NCBI GenBank assembly: GCA_019637315.1
Contig: JAHBVU010000024.1
Coordinates: 1-48,077, forward strand
Source of the DNA: Gemmatimonadales bacterium
GTDB lineage: Bacteria > Gemmatimonadota > Gemmatimonadetes > Gemmatimonadales > GWC2-71-9
Direction of reading: 5' to 3'
Length of the DNA stretch: 48,077 nucleotides
The translations under genes were made by a program, and so were the position numbers. Numbering within the stretch: position 1 is the first letter of the stretch; each line of letters opens with the position of its first letter. Below the pieces are notes generated by a model that searched no databases, was not told where the DNA came from, and saw only the letters and a list, made by a program, of their open reading frames with translations. Below are positions 1 through 7,280 of the stretch, one piece after another.

Positions 1-222
1 CGTGAGGTGCTGCGCATGGCGACCCGAAACGGTGCCGAGGCGTTGGGGATTCTCGATCAGACGGGGACGGTCGAAGTCGGCAAGCAGGCCGACCTCCTGC
101 TGCTCGATGCGAATCCGGAGGTAGACATCGCCAGTACGCGCTCGATCGTCTGGGTCATGCGGGGTGGTACCCGCTGGATCCCCAGCGACCTGCTGGCGGG
201 CCGAGCGAAGACTCGGCCCTGA
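1..222 (+). CDS. Amidohydrolase family protein, C-terminal fragment
   Basis: The reading frame is open from the first base and stops at 222, so only the last ~73 residues of a longer gene are present. The segment reads like the end of a metal-dependent amidohydrolase (imidazolonepropionase/prolidase-like branch): a helix with '[11 protein letters not shown]', then '[18 protein letters not shown]', which is the closing beta-sandwich motif of this superfamily where the chain returns to the small domain. The metal-binding residues lie upstream of the window, so substrate and activity cannot be judged. A second, complete amidohydrolase lies convergently just downstream. Confidence 0.8.
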   Translation, partial: REVLRMATRNGAEALGILDQTGTVEVGKQADLLLLDANPEVDIASTRSIVWVMRGGTRWIPSDLLAGRAKTRP

Positions 223-267
223 GGTACGGACGATTGGTCAGGTGCGGAAGCGGGGCCGTGACGCTGC

Positions 268-1575
268 CTAGCGACCGAGGTAGACGGTGCCAGCCTTCAT
301 CACGAAGCGGACGCGTTCGATGGCGGTAAAGTCCCGCTCGGGGTCGCCCTCGACCGCAATGATGTCTGCCCACGCGCCGGGCTTGAGCACACCAAGCCGT
401 CCGTCCATGCCCAGCAGCCGTCCATTGTTGAGGGTCGCCGCCTGCAGTATCTGGCTCGGCGTCATACCGGCTTCCCGGTAGGCAAACAGGACGCGCCGTG
501 CGGATACCCCTTGGGATTGCTTGAAGTCGAGATAGTTGTCCGATCCGGCGGTTATGGTCACGCCGGCCTTGAGGGCCCTCCGCAGCCGGTCACGACCTCC
601 TTCGAGGTAGTTGCGCACCATCCCGGGGTCGGGGGCCGGACCTCCTGGGTTCTGCAGCTCGAAGTATCGGACGATCGAGACGCTGTCGATGTCGGTCGGC
701 GTCAGCGTCACGCCCTGCTTGGCCATCAGTGCCAGCGTCGAGTCGGCAATCTGGTAGCCGTGTTCGATCGAGTGGACCCCCGCCAACGCGGCGCGATAGA
801 CGGCCGCGTCACTGGTCGCGTGCGCGGCCACTCTGACACCATGGAGACTGGCCGAGGTCACGATGGCCCGCATTTCGTCGAGGGTCAGGATGCCCGGGTT
901 CGGCGTCGCGTTGGAGAAGATCTTGATGACACGGGCGCCGAAGGTGACGTTCTCTCGAACCGCATCGGCGGCATCGGCAGGATTACGGATGACGCGGTAG
1001 TCCTCGTTGGCGAGGTGCTCGAACCCGGGCTTGAGGCCGGGAAACTGCCCACCGAGCGGGCTGAGGCCGGGCCCTGAAGGAATCAGGCGGGGGCCATCGA
1101 CGCTGCCATCCTCGATCGCGGTCCGAAGCGCCACGTCGCCAAAGCGGCCGCTGTTGCCCAGATCCCGTACCGTCGTGAACCCGGCATGCAGGAAGCTCCG
1201 GCCGCGTGCCGCACCATGCAGCGCTCGGAGGGGCAGCCCTTCGGTCACGACTGCCTTGATTCCTTCCATGGTCAGACTGGCGCCCGTTCCCTCGAGATAG
1301 AGGAGATGGGTGTGCGCGTCGATCAGGCCTGGTAGCACCGTGTAGTGCGACAGGTCGATGACCCGCGCGCCCGCCGGCCGCTCGACCCGCTCGGCAACTG
1401 CAGCGATGCGCCCGTTCTTGATCAGGATTTCGCGGCCGGAAAGGAAGCTGCCGGTTTCGCTGTCGAAGAGGCGTCCGGCGCGGACGACCGTGGTCCCGGT
1501 GTCCGGCGGCGTCTGCGCAAGGACTGGCAATGATGCCAGGAGCGAAAACGCGACTACAACAGCCAACGGCTTCAT
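268..1575 (-). CDS. Secreted metal-dependent amidohydrolase
   Basis: A 435-residue protein with a clear signal peptide (hydrophobic residues 4-20, ending near 'VLAQT'), so it is probably periplasmic or exported. It is an amidohydrolase-superfamily TIM barrel: 'DAHTH' after the first strand gives two metal histidines, 'IKIFSN' carries the usual bridging lysine, 'AAHAT' and 'IEHG' the next two histidines, and 'AGSDN' the final aspartate. The C-terminal 'LGVLKPGAWADIIAVEGDP' motif closes the small beta domain. Known relatives hydrolyse Xaa-Pro dipeptides, organophosphates or imidazolone-like amides; the exact substrate cannot be read here. It converges on the fragment at 1-222. Confidence 0.88.
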   Translation of the reverse strand: MKPLAVVVAFSLLASLPVLAQTPPDTGTTVVRAGRLFDSETGSFLSGREILIKNGRIAAVAERVERPAGARVIDLSHYTVLPGLIDAHTHLLYLEGTGASLTMEGIKAVVTEGLPLRALHGAARGRSFLHAGFTTVRDLGNSGRFGDVALRTAIEDGSVDGPRLIPSGPGLSPLGGQFPGLKPGFEHLANEDYRVIRNPADAADAVRENVTFGARVIKIFSNATPNPGILTLDEMRAIVTSASLHGVRVAAHATSDAAVYRAALAGVHSIEHGYQIADSTLALMAKQGVTLTPTDIDSVSIVRYFELQNPGGPAPDPGMVRNYLEGGRDRLRRALKAGVTITAGSDNYLDFKQSQGVSARRVLFAYREAGMTPSQILQAATLNNGRLLGMDGRLGVLKPGAWADIIAVEGDPERDFTAIERVRFVMKAGTVYLGR

Positions 1576-1669
1576 TCAGGTCTCGGTGGTGAGGGGTACG
1601 ATCAGGTCTAATCCAGCAGTGTCGGTGTGACAGTCGGCGCGGCTGATGCGTCGGGGCGCGGGTTTCGCG

Positions 1670-1698
1670 TGGACACGAGTAAGCCATCGGCGTATACT
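1670..1698 (+). promoter_or_regulatory. Predicted sigma-70-type promoter of the PhzS-like gene
   Basis: TGGACA (1670-1675) and TATACT (1693-1698) are separated by exactly 17 bp, close to the housekeeping consensus, about 40 bp before the TTG start of the downstream monooxygenase. A GGAG-type ribosome-binding site lies between. Prediction from sequence only. Confidence 0.5.
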
Positions 1699-1739
1699 GG
1701 GATCTCTGCCAAGAGGCCCACGAGCAGGAGCGAGCCCAG

Positions 1740-3038
1740 TTGAATGATACCACCGTGGTGATTGCCGGTGCAGGCCCGGGCGGCCTCTGCCTGGCTCTGC
1801 TGCTGGAGCAGCACGGCATTCCGGTCCAGGTGTATGAATCGGTGCCGGAAGTACGGCCGTTGGGTGTTGGGATCAACCTGCTTCCCCATGCGGTCCGCGT
1901 CCTTGCGAGCCTCGGCCTGACGGAGGGTTTGGAAGGGCTGGGCATTCCGACCGCTGAGCTGCGTTACTACAACAGGCATGGCCAACTGATCTGGGCCGAA
2001 CCGCGCGGGCGAGCGGCCGGATACAGCTACCCGCAGTTGTCCATCCACCGGGGCCAGTTGCAGGGACTGCTGCTGGAGACGGCACGGGCGCGGCTCCGCC
2101 CCGGCTCGGTTCAGCTCGGGTTGGCCCTGGAGGGTTGGCGTAACGAGCCGGACGGCATCACGGTATGGTTCCGCGAGCGGGGCGGTTCGGTGCGCGAGGT
2201 GCGCGGCGACTGCCTGGTAGCTGCGGATGGCATTCACTCCGCCGCCCGGCGGATTCTGGTGCCTGATGAGGGGCCGCCGCGTTTCTCAGGTCGCATTCTC
2301 TGGCGTGCGGTGTCAGAATCCCTGCCGTTTTTGGACGGCCGAACCATGATTATGGCGGGCCATCAAGCCCAGAAGTTTGTCTGTTACCCGATCTCAGCAG
2401 CTCACGAGCGGCGTGGCGCGGCGCTGTTGAACTGGGTCGCTGAACTCGCCCTGCCCGACGATGCTCCGCCGCCGCAAGACTGGAATCGCCAGGTGCCGAA
2501 AGAACGGTTTCTGGCGGAGTTTCTTTCCTGGACCTTCGATTGGCTGGATGTACCGGCGCTGATCGGGGCCGCGAGCCAGATTTACGAGTACCCGCTGGTC
2601 GATCGTGATCCGCTGCCGCGCTGGACGCATGGACGGATGACCCTGCTTGGGGACGCGGCGCATCCGATGTATCCCATCGGCTCGAATGGCGCCTCACAGG
2701 CCGTGCTCGACGCCGCGTGTCTTGCGGAGCAATTGAGTAGTGGGCTTGGTTCGGCGGAGGCGCTCGCCGCGTACGATGCCATCCGCCGACCGGCGACCGC
2801 ACAGATCGTCCTGACCAACCGCGCCAATGGTCCGGAGCAGATCATGCAGATCGCCGAGGAGCGCGCTCCGAACGGTTTTGACGACATTGACGCGGTGATA
2901 CCCAGAGCGGAACTCGAGGATATAGCGGCTCGTTACAAGCGGGTCGCCGGGTTTACGCTGCACGACGTCAATCAGGTTGCGAGCGGGGGTCCGGAGGCAG
3001 TCAGGCGCCACGTCCGCTCGGATGGCCTTCCCCTCTGA
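1740..3038 (+). CDS. FAD-dependent monooxygenase, PhzS-like
   Basis: A 432-residue class A flavoprotein monooxygenase. Residues 5-33 form the FAD-binding Rossmann motif (GAGPGG); 'VAADGIHSAAR' is the conserved DG motif and 'LLGDAAHPMYP' the GD motif that contacts the FAD ribityl chain. Stretches such as 'RPLGVGINLLPHAV', 'AYPQ/SIHRG'-like 'SYPQLSIHRGQL' and 'YPLVDRDPLPRW' closely resemble the phenazine enzyme PhzS (5-methylphenazine-1-carboxylate 1-monooxygenase) and related salicylate hydroxylases. No other phenazine gene is nearby, so the substrate is probably another aromatic acid. The TTG start is preceded by a GGAG-like site and a good promoter; this start keeps the Rossmann strand at its usual distance from the N terminus. 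Confidence 0.85.
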   Translation: MNDTTVVIAGAGPGGLCLALLLEQHGIPVQVYESVPEVRPLGVGINLLPHAVRVLASLGLTEGLEGLGIPTAELRYYNRHGQLIWAEPRGRAAGYSYPQLSIHRGQLQGLLLETARARLRPGSVQLGLALEGWRNEPDGITVWFRERGGSVREVRGDCLVAADGIHSAARRILVPDEGPPRFSGRILWRAVSESLPFLDGRTMIMAGHQAQKFVCYPISAAHERRGAALLNWVAELALPDDAPPPQDWNRQVPKERFLAEFLSWTFDWLDVPALIGAASQIYEYPLVDRDPLPRWTHGRMTLLGDAAHPMYPIGSNGASQAVLDAACLAEQLSSGLGSAEALAAYDAIRRPATAQIVLTNRANGPEQIMQIAEERAPNGFDDIDAVIPRAELEDIAARYKRVAGFTLHDVNQVASGGPEAVRRHVRSDGLPL

Positions 3039-3042
3039 CTCA

Positions 3043-3666
3043 CTACCAGCGCAGACTAAGTCCGAAGGTCAGGATGTCGGCCGTGCCGAGCCCTCCCTCC
3101 ATCACGGTGACGAGGCCATGCCAGCGGGCTTCGAGCCCCAGGCTCGGCCCACTGCGCAGCCGCGTCAACATCAGACCTGCCCCTGCGGATAAAGCAGGCT
3201 TGATATCCTGACCCGATCCGCTGAAATCGTAGAAAGGAACCCGGTTGCCGTCGGCATCCAGCACCGCGATGCGATCACGAAAGCGCGTGTTGTACGCTCC
3301 AACGCCGGCGAGGAGGTACGGGCGCAGCCCACCCTCGGCGAGCTCCCACCGCCCGAGAAGCGCAACCCGGATCAGCGAGCGCGTCACGTCTTCGGTCAGC
3401 ACCCAACCAGCCTGATTGTCGAAGTACTCGATTCGCGTCGTATGGGTGCCCAGCGACTGAAAGCCGATCTCGGCGCCATACGTCAGCCGTCCCTTCCGTC
3501 GCAGCAGTTCGCCGCTGATCCCGAGGCCCCAGACCGCGTCGTCCAGCTCGAGACTTGACCCGGCGGTAAGCGCTAGTGCTGGCGACCAACCACCGCGCTC
3601 CTGGGCGCTGCCGTCCGTCCAGGTCGCAATTGTCAGAATCGATGCTGCAAGAATTGTCCGAATCAT
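3043..3666 (-). CDS. Predicted outer-membrane beta-barrel protein
   Basis: A 207-residue protein beginning 'MIRTILAASILTIATW' with a signal peptide cut near 'GSAQE'. The rest alternates short hydrophobic strands with glycine and aromatic residues, and it ends in 'LTFGLSLRW', the aromatic C-terminal strand typical of outer-membrane barrels recognised by BamA. The frame is open a further 240 bp upstream, but that part is arginine/proline-rich, overlaps the next gene and looks non-coding, so the ATG at 3666 is chosen. It converges on the PhzS-like gene with 4 bp between stops. No specific family is recognised; it may be a porin-like or surface structural protein. Confidence 0.72.
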   Translation of the reverse strand: MIRTILAASILTIATWTDGSAQERGGWSPALALTAGSSLELDDAVWGLGISGELLRRKGRLTYGAEIGFQSLGTHTTRIEYFDNQAGWVLTEDVTRSLIRVALLGRWELAEGGLRPYLLAGVGAYNTRFRDRIAVLDADGNRVPFYDFSGSGQDIKPALSAGAGLMLTRLRSGPSLGLEARWHGLVTVMEGGLGTADILTFGLSLRW

Positions 3667-3722
3667 CGCGCGGCGCCGGTTGAAGTCGGCCCTATGATAC
3701 GACGGGGGGCGTGACCCGGCCG

Positions 3723-4520
3723 TTACCCGCGATCGCGGACCCGGTCGAGGACATCGCCGATCGCGCCGATCACGAGGTCCGGCTCCGAGAGCTGCGGAAA
3801 GTGGCCGCTTCGGGTCGCCTTTACTTGTCGACCCAGCGGCGACAGGCCCACCAGCTGCCGCTGGTGCTCGGCGCGTGCCTGGAGCGCCTCGGTCGCGGTG
3901 GCCCACTGCATTGCCGGCTGGGTCCCCGTGACGACGACCAACGGGATAACGGGAAATGGCGGGGCCTGTCGCACCTCGGCGACGGTCGTTATAACCTGCT
4001 CGATCTCGGCCAGTGGGGACGGCGGCGATACCTTCCTCAGCATCCCTCGGATCAGTCGCTGAAGTCGGGTCTCGTGTTGCGCCATTCGCTCGGGGTCTTC
4101 GGGTGCCGTCGCGTCGAGCAAGACGGCGCCGGCGACGAGAGCCGGATGGGTTCGGGCGAAGAGATTGACGATCAGGCCGCCGAGCGAATGGCCAACCATG
4201 AGATAGGGCGGGGGTTGCTGCGTTGCGGTCAGCAGGGCCGTCAGCGATGAGACGAGATGGGAGCCCACCTGGGGCACTGCCGGCTTGGAGCTTCCGCCGA
4301 TTCCCGGACGATTATAGGCAAACGTCGAGGTCCGACTGCCTAACGCAGCCCAGATCCGGCCCCATCCGGCAAGCGGCCCGCCGGCACCGTTGACGAGAAC
4401 GACCGTTGGTGCCCCCGATCCGGTGACGGCATACTCGAGCGTTTCGCCACGAACATCGAGCGTCCCAGTCGGTCGTACTGGATCCATGGCGGCACTCGAC
4501 CCCATCCGGTCTTTGGGCAC
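3723..4520 (-). CDS. Alpha/beta-fold hydrolase
   Basis: A 265-residue cytoplasmic alpha/beta hydrolase without signal peptide. 'VNGAGGPLAGW' replaces the common HG oxyanion motif, 'GHSLGG' is the nucleophile elbow, and 'RSGHFPQLSEP' carries the catalytic histidine. The acid residue is expected after strand 6 or 7, but the local sequence 'VVVTGTQPA' lacks the usual aspartate, so the triad is not fully assigned. The annotated GTG start gives an 11-residue lead; ATG at 4487 is a plausible alternative. Ester, lactone or epoxide substrates are all possible. Confidence 0.8.
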   Translation of the reverse strand: MPKDRMGSSAAMDPVRPTGTLDVRGETLEYAVTGSGAPTVVLVNGAGGPLAGWGRIWAALGSRTSTFAYNRPGIGGSSKPAVPQVGSHLVSSLTALLTATQQPPPYLMVGHSLGGLIVNLFARTHPALVAGAVLLDATAPEDPERMAQHETRLQRLIRGMLRKVSPPSPLAEIEQVITTVAEVRQAPPFPVIPLVVVTGTQPAMQWATATEALQARAEHQRQLVGLSPLGRQVKATRSGHFPQLSEPDLVIGAIGDVLDRVRDRG

Positions 4521-4746
4521 GACCCAATCTGTGGGCGAGCCCTGCCAGTGTCAAAAGCGGATGAACTCGACGGTGCATTCCCCATCGTGTGCATCATCTG
4601 GCAGGATCAGCCCCGCGCATGCCATGCAGCAAGCGCGGCCGCTTCCTGGTCGGGCTTGATCGTAAAGCGCGGAGCAGGCCGGCCGCGATGGCGCCGCCGG
4701 CGGCGCCCGTTCGCAGGAGCTGCCAGATCGACGAGTTCGCGTCAGA

Positions 4747-6312
4747 TCACTGCCGCGCAAGCGAGATCAGGTCGGGCAGCACGTTGCCCACTCTGACGGG
4801 ATCAGCATCCCGCTGGCCCAGGCCGAAGTACAGCTGGGAGAACAGGGCGTAGAGTGCGTTGTAGCGCTGGTGCGCCTCAGGGTCAGGCGCGACGATCCGG
4901 TACGGTGGGCAGAGCGCCCTCTGCGCCGCGTCGATACTGTCATAAGCGCCGGCCGCAACGAGTGCGAAGATCGCAGCGCCGAGGCTGGTGATCGATCGCT
5001 CGGGCACCAGGACGGGGGCGCCCATCACATTGGCATAGACTTGGTTCAGGGTCTCATTGTGCTGGGGAATTCCGCCGGCATGGATCAGTCGGCGGACGGG
5101 CACGCCGTGCTCCATCATGCGTTCGAGAATGATGCGTGTGTGCATGGCGGTCGACTCGATGGCCGCGAACAACTCATCCTGCGCAGTATGGCCGAGGTTC
5201 CAGCCCAGGGTCACCCCACCGAGCCAGGGATTGACGAGGATGGTGCGATCGCCGTTGTCCCAGGCCAGGCGGAGGAGCCCGGTCTGCGCAGCCCGATACC
5301 GATCGAGCCCGCGCGCGAGCTCGTCGACGGGCTGGCCAGCCCGTCTGGCGATGGCTTCGAAGAGCTGCCCTGTGGCAGACAGCCCGGCTTCGATCCCGGT
5401 GAACTCCGGGTGAATCGACCCCGGTACGACGCCCGATACGCCCGGGACGACTTCGACTGATCGGGTCACTGCCATGATGCAGGTCGAGCTGCCGATCACA
5501 CTGACCGCATCGCCCTCGGCGATCCCAGCGCCGATCGCGTCCCAGTGGGCGTCGAGCGCGCCAACCGGAATCGGAATCCCGGCGCGAAGTCCAAGCCGTT
5601 CCGCCCACTCGGTCGACAGCTGGCCGGCGGTCTGATCCGAGGTGGCGTAGCGGCCGCGCAGCCAGCGAGACGCCCCCGCCAGCAGCGGGTCGACCTTCTC
5701 GAGCAGGGCATCGGGCGGCAGCCCGCCATGATCGGCATGCCACATCCACTTATGACCCATTGCGCAGACACTTCGGGGCATGGCTGCCGCGTCGGTGATG
5801 CCGCACAGTACGGCGGCAATCAGGTCGCAATGTTCGGCTACGGCAACGACCTCATCCCTTCGCTCGCGGTGGTGGCGGAGCCAGTGCAGCACCTTCGCGA
5901 ACCCCCACTCGGAGGAATACACTCCGCCGCAGCGGGCCAGGCCAGGAAAACCCTCCGCCGCCGCCACGTCGGTGATTCGCGCGGCCTCCACCTTGGCGCG
6001 GTGATCGCACCAGAGATAGTAGTCGTCGAGCGGCTGCAGGCCCCGCCCAAGGATGACGACGGTGGAACCGGTCGTATCGATGGCGAGTGCTGCGACGTCG
6101 CGCCCATCGACGCCGGCCGCGCGGAGGGCATCTCGCGTGGCAAGCGTCAGCGCTTCGAGATGCGCTCCGTGCGCCTGCGTGGCAAAGTCGGGGTCGTCGG
6201 CGCGATGGTGGACCGGGTATGGCGCTACGCCAGTGCCCAGAACGCCCACGTGATGATCGACCAGCGTGACGCGGACGCTTTCCGTTCCGAAATCGATGCC
6301 AGCGACAATCAT
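4747..6312 (-). CDS. FGGY-family carbohydrate kinase, ribulokinase type
   Basis: A 521-residue sugar kinase of the FGGY family that phosphorylates a ketopentose using ATP. 'GIDFGTESVRV' is the N-terminal phosphate-binding strand, 'IDTTGST' and 'YSSEWGFAKVLHW' match AraB-type ribulokinases, 'GALDAHWDAIGAG' holds the catalytic aspartate region, and 'HAGGIPQHNETLNQVYANVMG' with 'SLGAAIFA' form the C-terminal ATP-binding motif. It is shorter than E. coli AraB (566). AraB-type enzymes accept L- and D-ribulose; with a FucI-type isomerase two genes upstream, D-ribulose is the likelier substrate here, giving D-ribulose-5-phosphate. The ATG overlaps the stop of the binding-protein gene by 4 bp, and this is the last gene of the operon. 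Confidence 0.88.
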   Translation of the reverse strand: MIVAGIDFGTESVRVTLVDHHVGVLGTGVAPYPVHHRADDPDFATQAHGAHLEALTLATRDALRAAGVDGRDVAALAIDTTGSTVVILGRGLQPLDDYYLWCDHRAKVEAARITDVAAAEGFPGLARCGGVYSSEWGFAKVLHWLRHHRERRDEVVAVAEHCDLIAAVLCGITDAAAMPRSVCAMGHKWMWHADHGGLPPDALLEKVDPLLAGASRWLRGRYATSDQTAGQLSTEWAERLGLRAGIPIPVGALDAHWDAIGAGIAEGDAVSVIGSSTCIMAVTRSVEVVPGVSGVVPGSIHPEFTGIEAGLSATGQLFEAIARRAGQPVDELARGLDRYRAAQTGLLRLAWDNGDRTILVNPWLGGVTLGWNLGHTAQDELFAAIESTAMHTRIILERMMEHGVPVRRLIHAGGIPQHNETLNQVYANVMGAPVLVPERSITSLGAAIFALVAAGAYDSIDAAQRALCPPYRIVAPDPEAHQRYNALYALFSQLYFGLGQRDADPVRVGNVLPDLISLARQ

Positions 6313-7280
6313 GGTGTTGTCCGGACGATTCGCTCGGTCGGGAGCGTGATCCGATGTGGCACGGAATCTCCCGCAAGAATCTTCACTGCGATGTCGATCG
6401 CTTCCCGACCACCTGTCGGGTACACGAACGTCGCGGCGAGCTTGCCGTCGGTAACGGCCTGCACGCCGCCGTCCAGACCGGGAAGGCCGTCGATCCCGAC
6501 GAATCGAATTGCCGATTCGCGCCCCTTGGCCCGAGCCGCCAGCCAGGCGCCTACCGCCATCGGATCATTGTGCGCGTAGACCAAGTCGATCCGTTGGTGC
6601 GCCGACAGCGCAGCCTCCATCTGCGTCACCGCTTCTTCGCGGAGCCAGTTGGCGACGGGGTCGTGGATGATGCGAATGCCCGAGAAGGACGCGATTGCTT
6701 CGCGGAATCCTTCGCTGCGATCCCGGGCTGGTGTGGAACCTGGCAGACCTTTGATCTCGACCACGTTACCGCGCCCGCCGAGTACTTCGGCAACGAACTC
6801 CCCCGCAGCGCGCCCGATCGACCGGTTGTCGGCGCCGATGAAGGTGGTGTAGCTGTCACCCTCGATTTCGCGATCGAGCACGATGACGGGAATCCCTGCC
6901 TCGAATGCGCGGCGTACTACGGGCGTCAGCGGCTTGGCTTCATTGGGAGAGATGATCAGCAGGTCGATCCGCTGCCGGATGAAGCTTTCAACGTCAGCAA
7001 CCTGGCGGGCGTTGTCCTGCTGAGCATCCGCATAGACGACCTGCAGGTTGGGGTGAGCCGCGGCCGCTGCAGCAATCTCCGCATTCATCGCAACGCGCCA
7101 CGGTTCGCCCAGGTTTGCTTGGGAGAATCCGATGACGGTGGCGCCGCCGGACCCGCGGCCGCATCCCGCCGCCAGTACGAGCGCGGTGAGGACGAGCCAG
7201 CTACGCGCGCCGCCGCTGGAGCCAGACCGCCAGGAGAATGATGGCGCCTTTGAGGATGAGCTGAAGGTTGGCGTCGACAT
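6309..7280 (-). CDS. Sugar ABC transporter substrate-binding lipoprotein, RbsB-like
   Basis: A 323-residue periplasmic binding protein of the LacI/RbsB fold. The hydrophobic stretch ends in the lipobox 'LVLAAGC' with Cys40 as the lipidation site, unusually far from the start because 26 polar residues precede it. 'GFSQANLGEPWRVAMN', 'IDLLIISPNEAKPLTPV', 'GIPVIVLDRE', 'FIGADN' and 'AHNDPMAVGA' are typical of ribose/galactofuranose-class sugar receptors. The only standard start codon in frame is 80 bp inside the upstream transporter gene; no ATG, GTG or TTG lies closer to the hydrophobic core. It presumably delivers a pentose to the fused transporter encoded immediately upstream. Confidence 0.87.
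   Translation of the reverse strand: MSTPTFSSSSKAPSFSWRSGSSGGARSWLVLTALVLAAGCGRGSGGATVIGFSQANLGEPWRVAMNAEIAAAAAAHPNLQVVYADAQQDNARQVADVESFIRQRIDLLIISPNEAKPLTPVVRRAFEAGIPVIVLDREIEGDSYTTFIGADNRSIGRAAGEFVAEVLGGRGNVVEIKGLPGSTPARDRSEGFREAIASFSGIRIIHDPVANWLREEAVTQMEAALSAHQRIDLVYAHNDPMAVGAWLAARAKGRESAIRFVGIDGLPGLDGGVQAVTDGKLAATFVYPTGGREAIDIAVKILAGDSVPHRITLPTERIVRTTP

Noticed and set aside
4690-4707. Perfect 18-bp palindrome GGCGCCGCCGGCGGCGCC after the kinase gene, considered as terminator
   Set aside because: It would fold with almost no loop and no T-run follows in either direction; a simple GC-rich repeat is as likely. The surrounding 226 bp (4521-4746) show no gene.
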